Positions 1 to 4,806 of a DNA stretch of 6,042 bases are shown here, piece by piece (the first letter of the stretch is position 1; every line of letters begins with the position of its first letter). The stretch is taken from NCBI GenBank assembly GCA_040002845.1, contig JBDUDR010000157.1:1-6042 (forward strand). The letters are read 5' to 3'. The notes under the pieces are model-generated. The model saw only the letters and a list, made by a program, of their open reading frames with translations. It searched no databases and had not been told where the DNA came from. The stretch is from JBDUDR01 sp040002845. GTDB taxonomy: Bacteria; Actinomycetota; Actinomycetes; Propionibacteriales; Nocardioidaceae. Both the position numbers and the translations under genes were made by a program.

Positions 1-63
1 TCGGATCGCGAGGAACAAGTGTCGGATCGCGCGGAATAAGTGTCGGATCGCGCGGGGCGGCGT
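1..63. repeat. 21-bp tandem direct repeat, three copies, open at the left edge
   Basis: Three head-to-tail copies start at 1, 22 and 43. Each begins TCGGATCGCG, followed by A or C and then GGAA(C/T)AAGTG. Copies 1 and 2 differ at two bases, and copy 3 decays after its first 13 bases. The array runs off the left edge, so its true copy number is unknown. It abuts the TGA of the minus-strand gene that ends at 63. Because 21 is a multiple of three, the plus strand is open from the left edge in all three frames, with stops at 37-39, 71-73 and 82-84. A plus-strand gene ending here (frame 1 would end SDREEQVSDRAE) cannot be excluded, but nothing else supports one. Confidence 0.85.
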
Positions 64-818
64 CAGCCGCTGAGGGCGGTTACTGACACACGTTCTTGCC
101 GGCTCCGAGACGCCAACCGCACGGGATCCGGGTTGCGTACGAGCACCACCGACGCGCCGGCGACCAGCGGGGCCAACCATGCGAGGAAGAGACCGTCGGT
201 TGACGCCGGGTTGTGGTCGGTCAGCAGCCGACTGCCCGGTTCGAGCCCGAGATCGCCAGCGGTCGCCAGTGCCTTCTCCACGAGCCCCGCCTGGTCGCAC
301 GCGAGATCGCCGGCCAGCAGCGCGGGCGAGGAAGGCTCCGCGGCCGGGTCGCCGAAGGAGTCGCCATAAGCCGGGACCTCAACCGCGTAGTCGAGCACGC
401 CGGTAGGCAGGGGCTCGGTGAACCTGCCACCGAGCGGTCGCAGCGAGACGGCCACCGCCTGCTCGCTGGCCAACTCCGCGAGCTGATCGAGGGCTTCCGG
501 TCCGCTCACGGCGTACGCAAGACGGCGGGGCCTGCGTCCGACTGGATTCAGCACGACCTCGAGCCCGCAAGCCCAGGCGGCACAGAGCCAGACCGGGCCG
601 AGCCAGTGGGTCGGTAGCGCCAACGCCAGCCGTGCGCCAGGCTCCGCGCCCAATCCGTCCCGTAGCAGGTTCCCAGTCTTGGCGACCCAATTGCCGAAGG
701 ACGTGACGGACAGCTCCACCCGCTCCCCGGTGTCGTCGTCGTAGAACGTCACGAGCGGCTGAGCGGGGTCGCTGGCGAACCGGACCGACAGCAGCCCGGG
801 AATCGTCATCGTCGCCAT
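63..818 (-). CDS. TIGR03089 family protein (ANL N-domain-like, no adenylation core)
   Basis: This 251-residue protein belongs to a conserved actinobacterial family of unknown role that resembles the N-terminal part of AMP-dependent synthetases. Family-like stretches are PLVTFYDDDTGERVELS (residues 21-37), NWVAKTGNLLRDGLG just after, a middle ALPTHWLGPVWLCAAWACGLEVV segment (broken by no indel), and the terminal NPDP (229-232) followed by an Arg/Glu-rich end. There is no Ser/Thr/Gly-rich SSGTTGxPK phosphate loop and no C-terminal ANL domain, so ATP-dependent adenylation is not expected. The chosen ATG at 818 has no Shine-Dalgarno sequence but lies 6 nt after a -10-like TATCGT, so a leaderless start is inferred. 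The ATG at 809 (MTIPGLL) is an alternative that fits family length equally well. The open frame continues upstream to 998, but that part overlaps the divergent gene. In M. tuberculosis a homologue (Rv3268, from memory) lies close to the GDP-mannose and F420 genes, as here. Family assignment is strong; function is unknown. Confidence 0.88.
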   Translation of the reverse strand: MATMTIPGLLSVRFASDPAQPLVTFYDDDTGERVELSVTSFGNWVAKTGNLLRDGLGAEPGARLALALPTHWLGPVWLCAAWACGLEVVLNPVGRRPRRLAYAVSGPEALDQLAELASEQAVAVSLRPLGGRFTEPLPTGVLDYAVEVPAYGDSFGDPAAEPSSPALLAGDLACDQAGLVEKALATAGDLGLEPGSRLLTDHNPASTDGLFLAWLAPLVAGASVVLVRNPDPVRLASRSRQERVSVTALSG

Positions 819-840
819 GGGCACACGATACGGTCGGCGG
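819..840. promoter_or_regulatory. putative bidirectional promoter with overlapping -10 elements, both mRNAs leaderless
   Basis: The 22 bp between the two divergent starts contain TACGGT on the plus strand (829-834) and TATCGT on the minus strand (830-825). The hexamers share the TA pair at 829-830. On each strand exactly 6 nt separate the hexamer from the start codon (GTG at 841, ATG at 818), which puts the predicted transcription start on the first base of the codon. No Shine-Dalgarno sequence precedes either start. No convincing -35 box is visible on either side. The arrangement is read directly from the sequence; promoter activity and leaderless translation are inferred. Confidence 0.5.
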
Positions 841-1911
841 GTGGAAGCGGTGCTGGTCGTGGGTGGACCCGGTACTCGGCTACGTCCACTGACTGTCCAC
901 CATCCCAAGCATCTCCTCCCGGTCGCAGGGGTTCCGTTCCTGGCCCACCAGATCACCAAGCTGGCTGCAGCGGGCATCGATCGAGTGGTGCTGGCCACCT
1001 CCTATCGCGCATCTGAGTTCGAACAGACGTTTGGTTCCGGCCAGGAGCTCGGCGTCGAGCTCGTCTACGGCATCGAGGAGGAGCCGCTCGGTACGGCAGG
1101 GGCGATCCGCAACGTCGCAAGCCTGCTCCGCGGCCGCCGCGCAGACCCGGTGGTTGCCCTCAACGGAGACATCCTCTCGGGGCATGACCTCACGGCGCAG
1201 CTTGCCCGGCACCGCGCCTGCAGCGCCGATGTCACTCTGCATCTGGTGGAGGCCGAGGATCCGCGCCCCTTTGGCCGTGTTCCCACTGATGCCACGGGCC
1301 TGGTCACTGCCTTTCTGGAGAAGTCGCCCGACGCGCTGGGCAGCCAGATCAACGCTGGCTGCTATGTCCTCAACCGGTCGGTCATCGATGAGATCCCCAT
1401 CGGGCGCTCTGTGTCGATCGAACGAGAGACTTTCCCGGGGCTCCTCGCCAAGGGGCGCCGTGTGATGGCGTACACCGAGTCCGCGTACTGGCTCGATCTG
1501 GGTACGCCCAAGAGCCTCGTACAGGCCTCCTGCGATCTGGTACGCGGGATCGCCCAGTCACCCGCGTACGACCAGCCACCGGCCGAGAGCCGCATACTCC
1601 CCGGGGCGGTGGTCGCGCCATCGGCGTCGATCAGCCGCGGGTCGACGATCGGCAGGGGAGCCGAGATCGAGGCTGAAGCGGTCGTGCAAGGCTCGGTCGT
1701 GATGGATTCGGCCACCATCGGGAAGGGCGCCAGCATCGTCGACTCCGTCGTCGGACCGGCAGCGCGGGTGGGGGCAGGGACTCACGTCCACGATGCGGTC
1801 ATCGGCGACGGAGCGACCATCGGGGAGGCCTGTGAGCTGGCGAACGGGGTCCGGGTGTGGTGTGGTGCGACACTCGGCGACGGAGCCGTTCGGTTCAGTA
1901 CGGACGTATGA
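841..1911 (+). CDS. manB: sugar-1-phosphate nucleotidyltransferase, probable mannose-1-phosphate guanylyltransferase
   Basis: The 356-residue enzyme would join an NTP to a hexose 1-phosphate, probably GTP and mannose 1-phosphate to give GDP-mannose, in the cytoplasm. The N-terminal nucleotidyltransferase domain has GGPGTRLRPLT (8-18) with the following PKHLLPV (22-28), EPLGTAGAI (81-89), NGD metal motif (108-110), PFGRV (143-147), FLEK (158-161), NAGCYV (171-176) and WLDLGTP (217-223). From about residue 250 the sequence becomes hexapeptide-like, rich in G-A/S-x-I/V (for example IGRGAEI, IGKGASI, IGDGATI), indicating a C-terminal left-handed beta-helix. Length fits the bacterial GDP-mannose pyrophosphorylase-like group of about 360. 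The GTG at 841 is chosen because the product then begins VEAVLVVGG, as in relatives, and sits 6 nt after a -10-like box. The ATG at 817 adds eight residues and overlaps the divergent ATG inside CCATGG. The symbol follows mycobacterial use (Rv3264c) and does not mean phosphomannomutase. Glucose-1-phosphate specificity cannot be excluded from sequence. Confidence 0.88.
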   Translation: MEAVLVVGGPGTRLRPLTVHHPKHLLPVAGVPFLAHQITKLAAAGIDRVVLATSYRASEFEQTFGSGQELGVELVYGIEEEPLGTAGAIRNVASLLRGRRADPVVALNGDILSGHDLTAQLARHRACSADVTLHLVEAEDPRPFGRVPTDATGLVTAFLEKSPDALGSQINAGCYVLNRSVIDEIPIGRSVSIERETFPGLLAKGRRVMAYTESAYWLDLGTPKSLVQASCDLVRGIAQSPAYDQPPAESRILPGAVVAPSASISRGSTIGRGAEIEAEAVVQGSVVMDSATIGKGASIVDSVVGPAARVGAGTHVHDAVIGDGATIGEACELANGVRVWCGATLGDGAVRFSTDV

Positions 1912-1940
1912 GCCCGAGCCACTCACTGGGCATTGGGCTC
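1910..1940. terminator. weak inverted repeat at the convergent gene junction
   Basis: GAGCCC at 1910-1915 and GGGCTC at 1935-1940 are perfect inverted repeats with a 19-nt loop. An alternative pairing is GAGCC (1916-1920) with GGCTC (1936-1940). The two convergent stop codons (1909-1911 plus strand, 1925-1923 minus strand) are only 11 nt apart and lie in or beside the stem. No T-tract follows on either strand. It could be a shared terminator, but a six-base stem is easily found by chance in GC-rich DNA. Confidence 0.25.
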
Positions 1941-2672
1941 CGGTGACGCAGTGAACGGGTAGTCGCTGACGAACTGCTGAACCACCGGGCCGCTGACCTT
2001 CGAGCAGTACTCCGAGATGCCCTGCTGGTCCAGGGGCTGGCCGCTCGACCAGTCGGCGGCCCAGTGGGTCAAGGCGATGTCCTTGTCGGCCGGGAAGCTG
2101 CCTGGGTCATCGCTGGTGTAGGGAGCCACGATGAGCTTGTAAGTGCTCGGGTCATTGGGGTCGGTTCCGTCGAACTTGGCAGCGATTCCCTGCAGCTGGG
2201 ACACCGCGTCAGAGTCGCCTGCGATGTCGTCGTCGTACCAGACGATGGTGTAGCCGTGCTCGAGGTTGTGCACCAGCTGCTCCAGCGGGGGACGCTCGTC
2301 CGCCGTGTAGAAGTGCCGGGTCCAGATGGCCGGGGTCGGCCAGTGCGGGCCGTACTCCGGTGGAGCTTGGTCGTAGGAGATCGGGGTGCCCTCGGTCTGG
2401 TGCTGCTGGTTGCCGTTCGCGTCGTGAGTGGCTATCGGTGAACATCCCGCACCTGCTGACGAGGCGCCGATGTCGGCCAGTGATGTGTCGAGGTACTGGG
2501 TGGCGTTGTGATGTCTGCTGATGTAGGACACCGCTGCGGTGCCGACGATCAGTGCGGCCACCACGCCGCAGGCCAGCACCACCAGGAGGGTACGTCGGCG
2601 CTCGGCTGCCTTGGCTTCGCGACGGATCTGCTCGACTCTGTCCTTGCGGCTGCGGTTGCTGGACTTGCTCAA
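1923..2672 (-). CDS. DUF3105 domain membrane-anchored protein
   Basis: The 249-residue protein has a basic cytoplasmic start (residues 1-27, with RKDRVEQIRREAKAAERRR probably helical), one transmembrane segment (about 28-51) and an extracytoplasmic domain. The DUF3105 signature lies in that domain: PPEYGPHWP (104-112), a WTRHFY segment (117-122) and LVHNLEHGYTIVWYDDD (133-149). The histidines at 110, 120, 135 and 139 are the obvious candidates for metal or ligand binding; this is inference. Cys77 and Cys223 are the only cysteines of the outer domain and could form a disulfide. The family has no assigned reaction that I know of. The TTG start (2672-2670) is well supported: AGGAAG lies 8 nt upstream, the protein contains no internal methionine, and longer forms would run into fbiB. 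It follows fbiB by 41 nt on the same strand with no evident terminator between, so co-transcription is likely, though a link to F420 is unproven. Confidence 0.87.
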   Translation of the reverse strand: MSKSSNRSRKDRVEQIRREAKAAERRRTLLVVLACGVVAALIVGTAAVSYISRHHNATQYLDTSLADIGASSAGAGCSPIATHDANGNQQHQTEGTPISYDQAPPEYGPHWPTPAIWTRHFYTADERPPLEQLVHNLEHGYTIVWYDDDIAGDSDAVSQLQGIAAKFDGTDPNDPSTYKLIVAPYTSDDPGSFPADKDIALTHWAADWSSGQPLDQQGISEYCSKVSGPVVQQFVSDYPFTASPEPNAQ

Positions 2673-2680
2673 CGGGAAGG

Positions 2681-2686
2681 CTTCCT
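2681..2686 (-). promoter_or_regulatory. ribosome binding site that fixes a TTG start
   Basis: On the minus strand AGGAAG (2686-2681) precedes TTG (2672-2670) with an 8-nt spacer. This decides the DUF3105 start, since no ATG or GTG is available nearby in frame. The site is part of a perfect 11-bp inverted repeat, GGAAG-C-CTTCC (2685-2675), whose one-base centre cannot form a normal hairpin. Confidence 0.65.
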
Positions 2687-2713
2687 GATCATGGGTGCAG
2701 GCGGAGCCCGAGT

Positions 2714-3706
2714 CTACGGAATCGCGCGGGCAAACATGACCACGACAGCCGACTCGGACCAGGCCCTGGTTTCGGTGCGCCAGCCGTGACCCCAGGCCAA
2801 GATCCTGACTCGCTCTGCGGCGCGCCACTGGGTCGAACCGTCCGGGGCTGTCAGCTTAAGGCGATGTCCCGCGACCTGACAGGTGAGCCCAGTGAGATTT
2901 GCGCAAGCGTCCCGGCAGCGGCCGATCACGGCGTCGAGCGACAGCTCACCGGTCGCGAACGGCGGAGCTACGTCGCCGGCCACGGCCGCCTCGACTGCCT
3001 CCCGAGAGCCCAGTCCGAACATGTCCTCGGCCACCGGTCGCAGCAGCTCGACGGCGCCCGGCCCATGCACTCCGGCGGCGAGGACGTGGTGACTCAACCC
3101 TCGTACGACCGCAACCGGACGGCCGGCCAGCTTCGTCGAGACCAGCTCGGCGGCTGCGGCGATCTCGTCAGCGATGGCTGGAGCCGTGACTGAAAGCAGA
3201 TTGCCGAACCGGTCGACCTTCCCGGCCAGTGTGAGCAGCGCGCGCAGCCCAGCACAGCCGACCGCGATGTCGGTCTGACCGAGCCGCCAGGCCCGGCCGG
3301 CGGTGTCGGTCACGACCACGCCGACGTTCACCCCCGACCGGCGCAAGAAAGCCTGGCGGAGCGAGCGGGCGGCGACATCCGGGTCGTCGGGCAACCAGAC
3401 CACCCATCCGACCTGGACGTTCGAGGCGTCAACTCCCGCTGCTGCGAGGACGAACCCGTGGCGAGTGCGTGCGATCGTGGTCTGGCCGCGCCGGGCTACC
3501 ACGGTCGCCGTCTCGGCTTGGATCGCACGCGCCCGGTCCATGCGCGACACCAGACCTGCCGCCTTGCTCACCACCTTGCTCGTCACGACCACGACGTCGC
3601 CGTCGCGCAAGTCGTCGATGCCGGCGGCGAGGACCTGGCCGAGGTTGTCACCTGGGCGGATCTCACGGATCCCGTCCACCGCCTCGATGTCGATCCTTGC
3701 GTTCAC
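2714..3706 (-). CDS. fbiB: coenzyme F420-0:L-glutamate ligase, CofE domain without the nitroreductase domain
   Basis: This 330-residue cytoplasmic enzyme would add glutamates to F420-0 using GTP. The CofE fold is clear: GIREIRPGDNL (12-22), DGDVVVVTSKVVSKAAG (35-51), RTRHGFVLAAAGVDASN (80-96), TDTAGRAWRLGQTDIA (133-148) and the later RPVAVVRGL. The sequence keeps the mycobacterial junction LLRPVAEDMFGLG, ending near residue 233, after which M. tuberculosis FbiB (about 448 aa, from memory) continues into an FMN nitroreductase domain. Here only 97 residues follow, with no RRSVRRF-type nitroreductase start. They include three cysteines (264, 268, 276) and histidines at 281 and 307, and I do not recognise the tail. 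There is no space for the missing domain before the next gene. The GTG start (3706-3704) overlaps the fbiA stop as GTGA, and no Shine-Dalgarno sequence is present, so translational coupling is expected. Function of the ligase part is confident; reduction of dehydro-F420-0 would need another enzyme. Confidence 0.92.
   Translation of the reverse strand: MNARIDIEAVDGIREIRPGDNLGQVLAAGIDDLRDGDVVVVTSKVVSKAAGLVSRMDRARAIQAETATVVARRGQTTIARTRHGFVLAAAGVDASNVQVGWVVWLPDDPDVAARSLRQAFLRRSGVNVGVVVTDTAGRAWRLGQTDIAVGCAGLRALLTLAGKVDRFGNLLSVTAPAIADEIAAAAELVSTKLAGRPVAVVRGLSHHVLAAGVHGPGAVELLRPVAEDMFGLGSREAVEAAVAGDVAPPFATGELSLDAVIGRCRDACANLTGLTCQVAGHRLKLTAPDGSTQWRAAERVRILAWGHGWRTETRAWSESAVVVMFARAIP
3703..3706 (-). 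other. GTGA stop/start overlap of fbiA and fbiB
   Basis: On the minus strand, the last base of the final fbiA codon and its TGA stop form GTGA, whose first three bases are the fbiB start. fbiB lacks its own ribosome binding site, so its translation probably depends on ribosomes finishing fbiA. This also supports the shared operon. Confidence 0.85.
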
Positions 3707-4731
3707 CCGCCGACCGCCCGGGCCAGGTCGAACACCTCGGCCGCCATCGCCGCAGTGGCCTCGAGGTCGCGCATCAGCAGCGGGACTGCCAGGCACCGGA
3801 TGCCGGCAGCCTCCACTTCGGCGACTGTCGCGGCATCGGACTCGTCGACCAACCAGCCATCGAGGATCCCACCGTCCGCGCGCGACCCGTAGTGCAGCGC
3901 CACCGCCCCGGCGGTGGTCTCGACACCGATGGCCGCGAGCATGGCATCGGCCATTCCCCGCACAGGCGCCCCGGCGACGATGGGTGACACCCCCACCACC
4001 GGGGCGGTCGCTCGCCCGATCGCCCTGCGCACGCCGGGGACCTGGAGGATCGTGCCTATCGAAACGACCGGGTTGGACGGCGGCAGCACGATCAGGTCCG
4101 CCACCCCCAGGGTCTCGATCACGCCAGGCGCGGGCGATGAGTCCGGGGCTCCGACGGCGATCACGGCCCGCGCCGGCACGCTCGCGTGCAGGCGCACCCA
4201 GTACTCCTGGAAGTGCACCGCCCGCTGCCCGGACGGAGCCGCCGGATCATCGATGACGACGTGCGTCTCCACCCTGTCGTCGGACATCGGGAGCAGCCGT
4301 ACGCCGGGCAGCCAGCGTGCGCAGAGCGCCTCGGTGACCTGGGACAACGTGTAGCCGGCACCGAGCATCTGGGTGCGGACGACGTGGGTCGCGAGGTCCC
4401 GGTCGCCGAGACCGAACCAGTCGGGCTGCACGCCATACGCCGCCAGTTCGTGCTTGGCCCGCCAACCCTCGTCGGAGCGCCCCCATCCGCGTTGTTCGTC
4501 GATGCCACCGCCGAGGGTGTACATCAGCGTGTCCAGATCGGGACACACCTTCAGCCCGAACAGCCAGATGTCGTCGGCGGTGTTCCCGATAACTGTTACT
4601 TCGGGCCTTTCGTCCGGTGGCCCGGCGCGCTCGAGGTGGTGCAGCAGTCCGCGTACGAACCGTGCCCCGCCGATGCCGCCGGACAGCGCCGTGATCTGCA
4701 TGCGCACAGTGTGACCCAGCAGCCGTAACAT
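3703..4731 (-). CDS. fbiA: 2-phospho-L-lactate / phosphoenolpyruvate transferase of F420 biosynthesis
   Basis: FbiA (CofD) moves the phosphoenolpyruvyl or phospholactyl group from its GDP-activated form to Fo, making (dehydro-)F420-0. Numbering from the ATG at 4731 (342 aa), motifs are LSGGIGGARF (16-25), NTADD (50-54), PDLDT with MYTLGGG (64-76), GDRDLATH (109-116), LLPMSDD (146-152), FQEYWVR (174-180), PSNPVVSIG (218-226) and SPIVAGAPVRGMADA further on. These match the mycobacterial protein closely over full length. Two ATGs compete. The one at 4701 gives 332 aa and begins MQITALSGG like relatives (about 331 aa) but has no ribosome site. The one at 4731 adds MLRLLGHTVR and has AGGGGAGG 7 nt upstream. 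I give the longer form because of the strong ribosome site; the difference is ten residues. It leads a minus-strand operon with fbiB and probably the DUF3105 gene, and is divergent from the repeat-tail membrane protein gene. Confidence 0.94.
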   Translation of the reverse strand: MLRLLGHTVRMQITALSGGIGGARFVRGLLHHLERAGPPDERPEVTVIGNTADDIWLFGLKVCPDLDTLMYTLGGGIDEQRGWGRSDEGWRAKHELAAYGVQPDWFGLGDRDLATHVVRTQMLGAGYTLSQVTEALCARWLPGVRLLPMSDDRVETHVVIDDPAAPSGQRAVHFQEYWVRLHASVPARAVIAVGAPDSSPAPGVIETLGVADLIVLPPSNPVVSIGTILQVPGVRRAIGRATAPVVGVSPIVAGAPVRGMADAMLAAIGVETTAGAVALHYGSRADGGILDGWLVDESDAATVAEVEAAGIRCLAVPLLMRDLEATAAMAAEVFDLARAVGG

Positions 4732-4738
4732 CCAGGCG

Positions 4739-4746
4739 CCTCCCCT
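4739..4746 (-). promoter_or_regulatory. fbiA: ribosome binding site for the longer fbiA start
   Basis: The minus strand reads AGGGGAGG (4746-4739), then 7 nt, then ATG (4731-4729). It is the best anti-Shine-Dalgarno match in the region and is the reason for preferring this start over the homology-favoured ATG at 4701. Confidence 0.55.
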
Positions 4747-4794
4747 CGCGACCTGGTCGTGTGGCAGGCTGCCCACCAGAATCCGCACACCCTC

Positions 4795-4800
4795 AAGGAG
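4795..4800 (+). promoter_or_regulatory. ribosome binding site that decides the GTG start at 4807
   Basis: AAGGAG (4795-4800) is followed by a 6-nt spacer and GTG at 4807. The open frame extends upstream to another GTG at 4759, but that start has no such site and would add sixteen residues (beginning MWQAAHQNP) that do not look like an N-terminal signal. Confidence 0.7.
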
Positions 4801-4806
4801 ATCGAA

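Larger units (their letters stand above)
4732..4806. promoter_or_regulatory. divergent intergenic region, promoters for fbiA and the repeat-tail gene
   Basis: These 75 bp must carry or adjoin the start signals of both divergent genes, but no good -10/-35 pair stands out. CAGAAT (4777-4782) is a weak plus-strand -10 candidate. A perfect 11-bp inverted repeat, GGCAG-G-CTGCC (4763-4773), and the near-symmetrical GTGG...CCAC around it (4761-4776) could be an operator. On the fbiA transcript, CCAGGT and GCCTGG (4756-4732) can pair with the fbiA ribosome site in the loop. All of these are short and may be chance in GC-rich DNA. Confidence 0.35.

Noticed and set aside
819..998. Extension of the TIGR03089 frame upstream to 998
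   Set aside because: The extra 60 residues overlap the nucleotidyltransferase catalytic region and do not resemble the family; the recognisable N-terminus begins at 818 or 809.
2670..2693. Seven-codon open frame MIRKPSR just before the DUF3105 start, ending TGA over the TTG
   Set aside because: It could look like a leader peptide with a TTGA overlap, but it has no ribosome site of its own and the region is better explained as the ribosome site for the TTG.
2552..3193. 213-codon plus-strand open frame across the DUF3105/fbiB junction
   Set aside because: It is antisense to both genes and its product is compositionally typical of shadow frames.
3303..4256. 317-codon plus-strand open frame across fbiA and fbiB
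   Set aside because: It is antisense to two strongly recognised genes, its product is Arg/Pro/Ser-rich low complexity, and it has no family motif. Such frames are common opposite GC-rich coding sequence.
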